Shown: piece after piece, positions 53,761 through 61,363 of the stretch
How positions within the stretch are numbered: position 1 is the first letter of the stretch
Layout: every line of letters begins with the position of its first letter
Assembly: GCF_002259755.1 (NCBI RefSeq)
Contig: NZ_MWWY01000045.1
Location: 1-61,696 of the forward strand
DNA from: Bifidobacterium hapali
GTDB lineage: Bacteria > Actinomycetota > Actinomycetes > Actinomycetales > Bifidobacteriaceae
Length of the DNA: 61,696 nucleotides
Reading direction: 5' to 3'
The notes under the pieces: generated by a model
Database searches by the model: none
What the model was told of the DNA's origin: nothing
The model's input: only the letters and a program-made list of their open reading frames with translations
Program-made: the position numbers and the translations under genes

Positions 53761-54369
53761 ATGACAGAACATAACCATACAGAACATAACCATACAGAAC
53801 ATAACCATACAGAACATATAGAACGCGTAGAACAGCATGTAGAGCACGGCTTCGGCCCAGTATGGGATGCGACATCGCGAGTGCTCGTGCTCGGTTCGAT
53901 GCCAAGTCCGAAGTCGCGTGAAGCTGGGTTTTACTATATGCATCGTCAGAACCGATTTTGGCCAGTCATGACTGCATTGTTTGCTGATCTTGATAACCAC
54001 GATGATGTGCCCGGTGACACGCCGGATACGCGCCGTGCGTTCGCGCTACGTCATCATATAGCACTATGGGATGTGATCTCCTCATGTGATATCACCGGAG
54101 CAAGTGACGCGACTATTCGTCATGCCGTTGCTAATGACATCACTCCGATTCTGCGCGGTTCGCAAGTCACTCACGTATTCACCACTGGCGCAAAAGCAGG
54201 TCAGCTGTATCGTCGTCTTATTGCACCGAATCTTGATGCACAACAACTTGATACGAAAATGACTCAACTGCCTTCTACCAGTCCAGCCAATGCTGCTGCG
54301 CGATTGCCTGATCTCATTGCCATATACCGTGACGCATTTCGCCAGGCTGGCATTGTGGTTAACGATTAG
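53761..54369 (+). CDS. DNA-deoxyinosine (hypoxanthine-DNA) glycosylase, UDG superfamily
   Basis: The 202-residue protein contains the family 6 uracil-DNA-glycosylase-like signature: VLVLGSMPSPKSREAGFYYM, HRQNRFWPVM and QLPSTSPANAA near the C-terminus. Such enzymes remove deaminated purines from DNA. The first residues are a repeat of TEHNH from a 15-bp tandem array, giving a His-rich tail. The repeat unit is a multiple of three, so copy-number change alters length, not frame. The ribosome site is weak (GGTGACGG) and the gene follows the OmpR-like regulator by 12 bases, suggesting one transcript. Confidence 0.85.
   Translation: MTEHNHTEHNHTEHNHTEHIERVEQHVEHGFGPVWDATSRVLVLGSMPSPKSREAGFYYMHRQNRFWPVMTALFADLDNHDDVPGDTPDTRRAFALRHHIALWDVISSCDITGASDATIRHAVANDITPILRGSQVTHVFTTGAKAGQLYRRLIAPNLDAQQLDTKMTQLPSTSPANAAARLPDLIAIYRDAFRQAGIVVND
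53764..53819 (+). repeat. 15-bp tandem repeat in glycosylase 5' coding region
   Basis: Unit ACAGAACATAACCAT occurs three times exactly plus a partial fourth copy, encoding TEHNH each time. Confidence 0.95.
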
Positions 54370-54389
54370 TTTGTCTTCCTAAAAGTGCG

Positions 54390-54414
54390 AACGGCTCCCC
54401 TAGGGGGAGCCGTT
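54390..54414. terminator. Convergent hairpin terminator
   Basis: AACGGCTCCCC and GGGGAGCCGTT pair perfectly around three bases between the convergent glycosylase and flavin-enzyme genes. Confidence 0.75.
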
Positions 54415-54476
54415 ACGCGTATTCGAGCGAGCTGAAGCTCAGAGGTTCAAAAGCTCAGATAAGTCCGAAACTTGTC

Positions 54477-54881
54477 TCAGTCTTTTTCGATGGTCTTACC
54501 AGCGGTTGCGCCAGAAGACAGATCCTGAATCTCAGTGATCTCAAGCACCGGAATCGCAGCAGGCTTCTTCGTGCCCTTCTCCTCAGCAACCTTGACCTGC
54601 TCGTCGTAGATCGCATCGTCGGTGTGCAGCGTCACATTGCCGCGGAAACGGTAGCCCTTCTTCTCAGCGAGGTTAGCAACAGCAATAACCAGAGCAGAAC
54701 CATCCTTGAGGTTCTGGTAATGCTGGCCAGCAGTGCGCTCATGATAAGCGAGGTGGTTGTCATCGAGCACAAACATCGACATCTTCGGGCCCAGATCAAG
54801 ATTACCGTTCTTGTCAATAGTGGTAATCCATGCGAGGTTATTCTCGATGAATGTCTTCATCTCAGCAGTGAGTGTTGCCAT
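54477..54881 (-). CDS. Pyridoxamine 5'-phosphate oxidase-like flavin/heme split-barrel protein
   Basis: The 134-residue protein is a small FMN-binding split barrel: LTAEMKTFIENNLAWITTID, GNLDLGPKMSMFVLDDNHLA and YQNLKDGSALVIAVANL. Members bind FMN, F420 or heme, and the substrate is unknown. It is not a true PdxH because the pyridoxal-specific C-terminal motif is absent. GAAAGGA precedes the ATG by six bases. It diverges from a nitroreductase at 55081, another flavin protein. Confidence 0.8.
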   Translation of the reverse strand: MATLTAEMKTFIENNLAWITTIDKNGNLDLGPKMSMFVLDDNHLAYHERTAGQHYQNLKDGSALVIAVANLAEKKGYRFRGNVTLHTDDAIYDEQVKVAEEKGTKKPAAIPVLEITEIQDLSSGATAGKTIEKD

Positions 54882-55080
54882 AATTGCATCCTTTCACGAT
54901 ATGGTTCGCATAATGAACCTATGATCAGATTACGCCAGAGTATGCATCTTGTGCAGCGTTCACTAACTATTTGTCTGTGAGCAATCTCACGCGTTCGACA
55001 CCGCCGGCATGCCAATACGTGTGTCTGGTCGCTAGGATGGTGTCGGCAGACACGGCATATACGTAGATACGTAAAGGAGC

Positions 55081-55800
55081 ATGATGAACATCATCGAGGC
55101 CATGAGCGCACGCCATGCAGTACGCGATTACACCGATCAGCCAATTGATGAGGACACAGTACATGCGTTGCGTATCGCAATCGAACAAGCGAATACGCAC
55201 AGTGGTCTCAATATTCAGTTGATTCATGATGATGAAGATGCGTTCGGCGGATGCCCAACGCATTACGGTCGGTTTCGCAATGTGCGCTATTGCATCGCAC
55301 TGATTGGTTCTGATCATGGTGCCCCGAGCATACTCGACGAGCGAATTGGTTATTACGGTGAACAACTCGCGTTAGATGCGGTGCAACTTGGGCTAGATAC
55401 AGGCTGGGTGGTACTTCATGAAACGACAGCACATCATGGCAAGTGGCAGATTCATGACGGTGAACGAATGCCTGCGGCGATCGCAATTGGACATGGGGCT
55501 CGTGCAGGACGGCCTCATCGCAGTAAGCCGATTGAAGAGCTTGGTTTGATTGAGACTGCGAACGATGTTCTTGAGCCGGCACATGTAGGTCACGCGCCGC
55601 AATGGTTTATTCAGGCGTTGGAGGCAGTTCAGCTGGCACCGAGTGCACTCGGCAAACAGCCGTATCGGTTTACGCTGCTTGCTGATGGCCGTTCTGTGCA
55701 CGCTGAGGCACTGGATGATGTGCAGTCCGAGATTGGGCTGGGTATCGCAAAGTTACATTTCGAGCTGGGTGCTGGCGATACTGATATCGTTTGGGCGTAA
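55081..55800 (+). CDS. Nitroreductase-family flavoprotein
   Basis: The 239-residue protein starts IIEAMSARHAVRDYTDQPID, the FMN-binding RxSxRxF-like segment (here RHAVRDY), and later shows YYGEQLALDAVQLGLDTGWV and EAVQLAPSALGKQPYRFTL. This second QxAPSA-x-x-QPYRF half resembles proteins with a duplicated nitroreductase core. It probably reduces quinones or nitro compounds with NAD(P)H. AAAGGAG precedes ATG at 55081 by five bases; the second codon is also ATG. Confidence 0.82.
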   Translation: MMNIIEAMSARHAVRDYTDQPIDEDTVHALRIAIEQANTHSGLNIQLIHDDEDAFGGCPTHYGRFRNVRYCIALIGSDHGAPSILDERIGYYGEQLALDAVQLGLDTGWVVLHETTAHHGKWQIHDGERMPAAIAIGHGARAGRPHRSKPIEELGLIETANDVLEPAHVGHAPQWFIQALEAVQLAPSALGKQPYRFTLLADGRSVHAEALDDVQSEIGLGIAKLHFELGAGDTDIVWA

Positions 55801-55916
55801 TGCTCTTGTTGAAGTGACTGCTGGGGTGACTGCCGGGTGGTGATTGCCGGGTGACTGCCGGGGTGGTAACTACTGGGGTAATGTCGTGAAGAAAACAGGT
55901 GACTATTACGCGATTA

Positions 55917-56026
55917 TGTGATATTCCGGCGGTGAGTGGTGAGTTTTCCGCCGAAATATCACACTTAAACATGGTTTTCTGTGATATTTCGGCGGATACC
56001 CACATGTTCTCCGCCATAATGTCACA
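55917..56026. repeat. Second double-hairpin element (GTGATATTTCGGCGG type)
   Basis: TGTGATATTCCGGCGG (55917-55932) pairs with 55948-55963 with one mismatch. TGTGATATTTCGGCGG (55980-55995) pairs with 56011-56026 with three mismatches. Both have 15-base loops. Just before it, 55815-55885 is a degenerate tandem repeat of GTGACTGCCGGG. The whole gap 55801-56325 has no credible gene. Confidence 0.7.
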
Positions 56027-56078
56027 TTACGCATCTCATGAACGTAACTTGAGCTCAGTAAACCACCACAGCACTCCC

Positions 56079-56194
56079 GCGTGGCAGAAAACGCTCGCTT
56101 AGGCAGTGCTCAGCGAGCGTTTTCTGCCACGCACCAGTAGCAGTGGCGGTTTTTGCTCGCTCAGACCACCGTAAGCGAGCGTTTTCTGCCACGC
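56079..56194. repeat. Double-hairpin repeat (family copy 4)
   Basis: Hairpin a is a perfect 21-bp stem (56079-56099 with 56112-56132). Hairpin b (56143-56161 with 56174-56192) pairs at base and tip, but its centres differ (GGTTTTT against GTTTTCT), as in copies 2 and 3. It lies downstream of the tRNA operon terminator. Confidence 0.85.
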
Positions 56195-56288
56195 GGGAAC
56201 GGGGGCACGCGGATAAGGCCCGCTTTGACCCTTGGCCCTTTTGCCCTCTTACCCTCTTAAGTCCCGACACCGCGTGCGCTACCAACAC

Positions 56289-56312
56289 AAAAAACCGGTC
56301 ACACGGACCGGC
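56289..56312 (-). terminator. Terminator of the tRNA operon
   Basis: On the minus strand CCGGTC-CGTGT-GACCGG is followed by six T, 14 bases past the tRNA-Ala gene. Confidence 0.8.
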
Positions 56313-56325
56313 TCTTAATCTCAAG

Positions 56326-56398
56326 TGGAGCTAAGGGGATTCGAACCCCTGACCCTCTCCATGCCATGGAGATGCGCTACCAGCTGCGCTATAGCCCC
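56326..56398 (-). tRNA. tRNA-Ala (GGC)
   Basis: The 73-base gene folds with acceptor GGGGCTA/TAGCTCC, D-loop AGCTGGTA, anticodon stem TCTCC/GGAGA with loop ATGGCAT (anticodon GGC), and T-arm GTTCGAATC. It is the last of five tRNAs read in one direction. Confidence 0.96.
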
Positions 56399-56415
56399 GA
56401 AGCACATAATATGCG

Positions 56416-56488
56416 TGGGTGATGTAGGAATCGAACCTACGACCCCTTCCGTGTGAAGGAAGTGCGCTAGCCGCTGCGCCAATCACCC
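56416..56488 (-). tRNA. tRNA-Val (CAC)
   Basis: Acceptor GGGTGAT/ATCACCC, anticodon stem CTTCC/GGAAG with loop TTCACAC (anticodon CAC) and T-loop GTTCGATTC. It reads the GTG codon and lies 17 bases from tRNA-Ala. Confidence 0.96.
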
Positions 56489-56526
56489 AAATATTGAATT
56501 GTGAACGTCGATACAATCAACGATCG

Positions 56527-56598
56527 TGGGCGATACAAGATTCGAACTTGTGACCCCTTCCGTGTCAGGGAAGTGCGCTACCTCTGCGCCAACCGCCC
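56527..56598 (-). tRNA. tRNA-Val (GAC)
   Basis: Acceptor GGGCGGT/ATCGCCC with one wobble, anticodon stem CTTCC/GGAAG with loop CTGACAC (anticodon GAC). Its sequence resembles the neighbouring tRNA-Val(CAC), so the pair may be an old duplication. Confidence 0.96.
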
Positions 56599-56639
56599 GG
56601 GTCATGATACAACCAGCCAGATTAATCTGGCCGACTGAG

Positions 56640-56710
56640 AGGTGGGTACGAGAGTCGAACTCGTCTATACGGCTTTGCAGGCCGCTGCCTAACCGCTTGG
56701 CTAACCCACC
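56640..56710 (-). tRNA. tRNA-Cys (GCA)
   Basis: Acceptor GGTGGGT/ACCCACC, anticodon stem GCGGC/GCCGT with loop CTGCAAA (anticodon GCA) and discriminator U, as expected for tRNA-Cys. Confidence 0.96.
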
Positions 56711-56739
56711 GCAAAGGTCGTCAACTCATCGGACCTTAG

Positions 56740-56812
56740 AGCGGACAACGGGACTCGAACCCGCGGTCTCAACCTTGGCAAGGTTGCGCTTTACCAACTA
56801 AGCTATGTCCGC
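56740..56812 (-). tRNA. tRNA-Gly (GCC)
   Basis: Acceptor GCGGACA/TGTCCGC, anticodon stem CAACC/GGTTG with loop TTGCCAA (anticodon GCC) and discriminator U. It is the first gene of the tRNA cluster; the promoter must lie in 56813-56996, shared with the divergent PAC2 gene. Confidence 0.96.
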
Positions 56813-56996
56813 ATGTGATCACAACAACTTATCGCTGCCTGAGCACGAGTGATAACTATACTGACATCCATGTAGTTTGCCAAACTCGGCGTGTCGCCCA
56901 GTCAGTTGTATCCCATCTCCAATCTAATCACTCAAGCGGTACGCCACTGGCATAAGGTATCGTTACCCATTTGCAGCACAGGTTACATTAGGAATT

Positions 56997-57827
56997 ATGA
57001 AGAGCCAAGCAAGAACGGGTTCGGTGATGATCGCCGCATTCGAGGGATGGAATGATGCTTGTCAGGCGGCGAGCGACACGATACGTCACTTAGTTGCCCG
57101 ATATGACAGCAAAGAGATCCGTCATATCCGATGCGACGGGTATTACGATTATCAAACAACCCGTCCTCTCGTGTGCCATGCAACCGGTAGACGCCGTATT
57201 ATCTGGCCACAAACCACGTTTTACGATCTTGAGATTGCACCCGGCCAACATGTGTATGCACAGATCGCGCCTGAGCCAAATTATCGTTGGAGAGATTACT
57301 GCAACGAATCACTACGTATTGCGGACGAGCTTGATGTCACTCATGTCATCACGTTAGGGTCCATGTTTGCCGACTGCCCACACACCCGTGAACTGCCGCT
57401 CGACGTGGAATATAACGGTGACGAAACGGGCGATCCAGACCAACGATATAGCGGCCCGGTCGGTATTCCCACCATTCTCGATGCAATCGCACACGAAGAA
57501 GGATTCGACACCACTTCCATGTGGGTCTCAATCCCCCAGTATCTCGGCAGTGATGGATGCGCTCAAGCGACTATGCGACTATTGAATGGCCTGTCTCACC
57601 TACTTGACATGCCACTTGATCTTGGCGATTTGCCATGTAAAGCAGAAAAGTGGAAAGCACAAGCTACCATGCTGGTGCGTTGCAATGACGATCTAGCAAC
57701 GTACGTACAACATCTTGAGCATGAGCATGATATGAATGAAAAAGCCCGCCAAGAGGCATCTCTTGGCGGACCAGCATGCGAGCAACTTGTCAAGGAAGCC
57801 GAAGCATTCCTTAAAGGGCTAGAGTGA
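56997..57827 (+). CDS. PAC2-family protein
   Basis: The 276-residue protein has the PAC2 domain: VMIAAFEGWNDACQAASDTI near the N-terminus, PEPNYRWRDYCNESLRIADE, THVITLGSMFADCPHTR, YSGPVGIPTILDAIAHEEGF and SMWVSIPQYLG. PAC2 proteins are related to proteasome-assembly chaperones; their function in bacteria without proteasomes is unknown. Codon 1 is ATG at 56997 with only a weak upstream GGAAT. A short terminator follows and UppP converges on it. Confidence 0.9.
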   Translation: MKSQARTGSVMIAAFEGWNDACQAASDTIRHLVARYDSKEIRHIRCDGYYDYQTTRPLVCHATGRRRIIWPQTTFYDLEIAPGQHVYAQIAPEPNYRWRDYCNESLRIADELDVTHVITLGSMFADCPHTRELPLDVEYNGDETGDPDQRYSGPVGIPTILDAIAHEEGFDTTSMWVSIPQYLGSDGCAQATMRLLNGLSHLLDMPLDLGDLPCKAEKWKAQATMLVRCNDDLATYVQHLEHEHDMNEKARQEASLGGPACEQLVKEAEAFLKGLE

Positions 57828-57830
57828 GGT

Positions 57831-57861
57831 TTGCGGCTCCCCTAGTCAAGGAGAGCCGCAA
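57831..57861. terminator. Convergent hairpin terminator
   Basis: TTGCGGCTC (57831-57839) pairs with GAGCCGCAA (57853-57861), with further pairing CCT/AGG inside, between the PAC2 and uppP genes. Confidence 0.7.
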
Positions 57862-57884
57862 TTGCAAACTTATTCATTAGAACG

Positions 57885-58766
57885 CTAGGCAGCAGCAGAA
57901 ATAGCCTCAAACGGCACAAGTGCACCGGTGAGTAGCAGAATAGCCACCACCACTGCAAGGCCGATACGGTAGATTGCGAACGCCTTGTATGAGAAGGTGG
58001 ACACAAACTTCAAGAATCCAATAATGACGATATAGCCAACAAAGAAGCTGACAATTGCTGCCACAATCGTCGGACCCCAACCGGGGAACATCGCATCGGT
58101 CTTGTAATCCTTTACTGCCTTGATAGCCTCCAGTAGGCCAGAGCCAACCACTGCAGGAATAGCCATAAGGAAGCTCAGTCGCACGGCTGCCTCACGAGTG
58201 TATCCGAGTGCACGGCCAACAGTGATCGTGCCGCCCGAACGTGACACGCCAGGAATCAGAGCCAGAGACTGACCGAGACCGAACAGGAACGCATCACGAT
58301 TAGTCATATCGTCCATCGTCTTGATCTGCCGCGCACGCGCATCCACGATCCACAGCAATACACCAAACAGGAACAGCACAGTCACCGTAATCCACAAGTT
58401 ACGTAACGTTGTTTCAATAATGTTCTGCAAGGTAAAGCCGAGAATCACGATTGGAATAGAACCAACGATCACATTCCAACCGAGCGTTGCCCACTTGTCG
58501 CCACGGCCCATGCGTGACTTCCAATCCTTACCGTTACGTCCAAACAGGCATGCGAACCAGTGGCTGAGAATATTAATAATGTCACGGCGGAAGTACAGGA
58601 TGACGGCGAGCTCAGTGCCAATCTGAATAATAGCTGTGAACGCAGCGCCCGGGTCCGCACCGAGCATGAGATCACCGATAATGCGAATGTGCGCACTTGA
58701 CGACACCGGCAGGTACTCGGTCAGTGCCTGCACCAATCCCAGAATGATTGCCTGAAAGAAATTCAT
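57885..58766 (-). CDS. uppP: Undecaprenyl-diphosphatase
   Basis: The 293-residue polytopic protein removes a phosphate from undecaprenyl diphosphate to recycle the wall lipid carrier, and gives bacitracin tolerance when abundant. It has the catalytic EYLPVSSSAHIRI near residue 18 and SLALIPGVSRSGGTIT in the second half, with about seven membrane helices. ATG at 58766 follows GAGGA by five bases; the ORF extension to 58820 is not conserved. Confidence 0.95.
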   Translation of the reverse strand: MNFFQAIILGLVQALTEYLPVSSSAHIRIIGDLMLGADPGAAFTAIIQIGTELAVILYFRRDIINILSHWFACLFGRNGKDWKSRMGRGDKWATLGWNVIVGSIPIVILGFTLQNIIETTLRNLWITVTVLFLFGVLLWIVDARARQIKTMDDMTNRDAFLFGLGQSLALIPGVSRSGGTITVGRALGYTREAAVRLSFLMAIPAVVGSGLLEAIKAVKDYKTDAMFPGWGPTIVAAIVSFFVGYIVIIGFLKFVSTFSYKAFAIYRIGLAVVVAILLLTGALVPFEAISAAA

Positions 58767-58933
58767 GGTTCCTCGTATATCCAATCTATGGTTGTTTATA
58801 CCTTGCCCTAGCGTACACACCCGTCTCTAAGAATGCGCACAGCGTCCGTAATGTCGCGCGGAATGCCCACAATCATCATGGAAGTATCAGCGCGGTTGCC
58901 TATCGTCTGATCGCGCACGATAAAGGAGGACGC

Positions 58934-59725
58934 ATGTCCAAATACCGTAAGTCGCGCATGTGGGCGCCAGAAGGATTTTTTGAGTGTGAAGGCCGTGGAC
59001 TCGAATGGCTTGGCGAAGCACAATCAGCAGGTGGCCCTCGTGTCGTGGACGTGTACGAATGGGGTCGTGATTATCTCGATATTGAACGAGTAAACGCTTG
59101 CTCTCCGACCGCAAAAGCAGCACATGATTTCGGCGCAGCATTGGCACGCATGCATGACACTGGCGCTGAGTATTTCGGCTCCGCACCGGCTGGATACACG
59201 GGCACGTGCTACTTTGGACCGCTGCAAGACCCGGTACCGATGGCGACTGGTACGTGGCAAGACCCGGCCACGTATTATGCCGAAGGTCGATTGCTGCCAA
59301 TGGTTGAGTTGGGTATTGCGCGTGGTGAACTCACTGCGGATGATCGTGCACTGACACAGCGTGTGATTGATGCGTTACCTGATTTGCTTGGACGTGCGGC
59401 TGTGGACAAGCCGGCGCGTGTACACGGTGACTTGTGGAGCGGCAATGTAATGTGGACCGCTGATTCAGGCGCGTGCGAGGCAGTGTTGATTGACCCGGCT
59501 GCTCACGGTGGACATCGTGAGGAAGATCTGGCGATGCTGCACTTGTTTGGCATGAGCTACTTGAGTGAGATTATGGACGGGTACCAGTCGGTACATCCGC
59601 TTAAGGCCGGATGGCAAGAACGGTTGACATTGTGGCAACTGTATCCGATCGCCGGTCACTGCGTGTTCTTCGGCGGCGGTTACGTAAGCGAATACCGTTC
59701 CATGTGCCGATCACTACTGCGGTAG
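58934..59725 (+). CDS. Fructosamine/ketosamine-3-kinase family protein
   Basis: The 263-residue kinase starts YRKSRMWAPEGFFECEGRGL and contains LARMHDTGAEYFG, the catalytic loop VHGDLWSGNVMW and the Mg-binding IDPAAHGGHREEDLAM, all conserved in fructosamine kinases. It would phosphorylate ketosamines from glycated proteins or Amadori compounds, allowing their breakdown. AAAGGAGG stands five bases before ATG at 58934. It is monocistronic. Confidence 0.92.
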   Translation: MSKYRKSRMWAPEGFFECEGRGLEWLGEAQSAGGPRVVDVYEWGRDYLDIERVNACSPTAKAAHDFGAALARMHDTGAEYFGSAPAGYTGTCYFGPLQDPVPMATGTWQDPATYYAEGRLLPMVELGIARGELTADDRALTQRVIDALPDLLGRAAVDKPARVHGDLWSGNVMWTADSGACEAVLIDPAAHGGHREEDLAMLHLFGMSYLSEIMDGYQSVHPLKAGWQERLTLWQLYPIAGHCVFFGGGYVSEYRSMCRSLLR

Positions 59726-60195
59726 TTAATTATACACTCAGGTTTGTAATGCGTATTTAGCTGTTACCTTCACCCGGTCAACGCCTCGTCTCAATATAAC
59801 ATACACGCATAGCCTGTAACCTTTTTCAATGCAACACCTACAAATAACAGAGATGTTCGTAGGTGTTGCACGATAATGGCAGACGAGCCAATGTAAAGAT
59901 AATTGATCACTCCTTCATAATGAGTACAATAAGCCGTCATGGCATCTTCCTGAAAGAAGAATATAAGATTCCTGTCCAATCGTATGAGGAAAGTTATATT
60001 TTCCCCAGCTTATACAAGCTGTAAAATATGCACTACGAGGTTATTTACAATCAAATAAAAATCTCGTCTATTAGCAATAATATGTAATTTCATCGAGGTA
60101 GATGAAGGAAGTTTGGAAAGGATTCTCTGTAATGAATAGAAATACAATATCCCATCGCCCACTATATAAATCCAAGGAATAGATGAGATGATATT
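59726..60195. other. AT-rich gene-poor stretch with a 12-bp hairpin
   Basis: Composition drops sharply here. A perfect hairpin TGCAACACCTAC (59830-59841) with 59859-59870 is the only clear structure. A 26-codon frame (ATG 60102, stop 60182) with a GAGGTAG just upstream ends 13 bases before the next gene; it may be a leader peptide, but support is thin. Confidence 0.5.
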
Positions 60196-60693
60196 ATGAA
60201 ATCAATAACAACCAATGGCAAACTGACTGCATTTACATTAACCATATTGGCCATTATCATGCTTAGCATTATTTTTCTTCCTATACCATCAAAGATGAAG
60301 ACAGAGAAACAAGCATATCGAATAGACGCTTCATCCGGAGAATGTGACTCATATCGCATATCGATTGATCTAAACATCCATCGATATCTCATTAGACAAG
60401 ATACCGTACGAGGGAAGATACGTGTATCTAGTTCTTGTGGCAGTACTGTTAATAAAGCTGTACTCGATATTAGTTTCTCAGATACGATTTTATATCGTCT
60501 GCCCAGCGACAATGAACAAACAGTATCGTATATTGTCGCGTCGTATTACGATGCACAATTCAATCAATTTAATATTGCAAGTCTCGATTGGAATGACGAG
60601 TACCTTGTGCTAAGCATCGACAAACATGGAGAATATGCCGCTCCAGCCAACTCACTACACGACGCAGAAGTAATTTGGAATCAATTCAATTAA
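60196..60693 (+). CDS. Hypothetical membrane-anchored protein
   Basis: I do not recognise this 165-residue protein. It has a short polar start, one hydrophobic segment (residues 10-30, TAFTLTILAIIMLSIIFLPI) and an external part of about 130 residues with two cysteines (SSGECDSY and SSSCGST) that could form a disulfide, and several beta-strand-like runs (YRISIDLNIHRYL, GKIRVSS, AVLDISFSD, EYLVLSIDKHGEY). The AT content and isoleucine-rich composition differ strongly from the chromosome around it. The ribosome site is weak (GAGATGAT). It lies between the fructosamine kinase and the IS-disrupted regulator, so it probably belongs to a transferred segment. Confidence 0.6.
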   Translation: MKSITTNGKLTAFTLTILAIIMLSIIFLPIPSKMKTEKQAYRIDASSGECDSYRISIDLNIHRYLIRQDTVRGKIRVSSSCGSTVNKAVLDISFSDTILYRLPSDNEQTVSYIVASYYDAQFNQFNIASLDWNDEYLVLSIDKHGEYAAPANSLHDAEVIWNQFN

Positions 60694-60895
60694 TAAAAAC
60701 TTTCACTTTCTCGGCCAATGCGTGTTCAATTGAAAGCGGGCCAATGTAGTTTGAGCCACGTCAATGCCCTTATACGCAAGAAACATCTGTAGCGATGCTG
60801 GTACGCACCAGTAATTTGTTTCTTGCACTCGTTTCCGTGCTATCACTTATCTGCTGTCTGAGAGGAAATACTCTGAATCTGGTCCGTTTCTTGAT

Positions 60896-61000
60896 TCAAT
60901 CCCAGTCGTTGTATAACAGCATGAAACCGCAAACCGTTACGACTACCACCGCCATAATGGCAAGACATACGATTAACCACTGTCTTTGTTCTCGCTTCAT
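60896..61000 (-). CDS. Possible membrane microprotein
   Basis: A 34-codon frame starts MKREQRQWLIVCLAIMAVVV and continues into a hydrophobic run ending GFMLLYNDWD. Positive residues before a single membrane helix and a charged end look like a real small membrane protein. No good ribosome site is visible, and the frame is too short to be certain. The flanks 60694-60895 and 61001-61120 hold nothing else recognisable. Confidence 0.35.
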   Translation of the reverse strand: MKREQRQWLIVCLAIMAVVVVTVCGFMLLYNDWD

Positions 61001-61120
61001 CGCGAACCATCTTTCGGTTTATTCAATGCTATCAGCCGGAACATACGCCACACATTTTTCCCTCTTAACGTTTGCCAGCTAGTGCTGCCATCTTTATTGG
61101 TGATACAACAAGAAAAGTTA

Positions 61121-61363
61121 CTACAGTAGATGCTCACGAACACAGATGCGGATGGCTTCGGCGCGACTGTGCACGCCCATCTTTTTGTAGGCGTTGTTCA
61201 TATGCGTTTTGACTGTACCTTCACTCATGTGCATAACGTGAGCCGTGGCGACAGTGGTACGACCTTTGAGATACTCGCGCAACACATTGATTTCTGTATC
61301 GGTCAGCATCATGCGGATAAGGCCCGAAATTTTGCGCACTTTGGCTTGGGCTTGAGATGAAAG
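61121..61363 (-). pseudogene. LuxR-family regulator, C-terminal DNA-binding domain only
   Basis: The last 80 codons encode an intact LuxR HTH: MMLTDTEINVLREYLKGRTT, MSEGTVKTHMNNAYKKMGV and RAEAIRICVREHLL. Upstream, the frame enters the end of an IS256-type element at about 61363 and continues there only by chance. The sensory or receiver part of the regulator is therefore missing or lies beyond the insertion. The domain alone could still be made from a promoter in the IS, but a defective gene is more likely. Confidence 0.7.

Noticed and set aside
56526..56801. 91-codon plus-strand frame starting MGDTRFELVTPS across the tRNA genes
   Set aside because: It is the antisense of tRNA-Val, tRNA-Cys and tRNA-Gly; this translation of tRNA complements is a known false annotation.
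59791..59979. 62-codon minus-strand frame in the AT-rich stretch
   Set aside because: Spans the 12-bp hairpin, has no ribosome site and no protein-like pattern.
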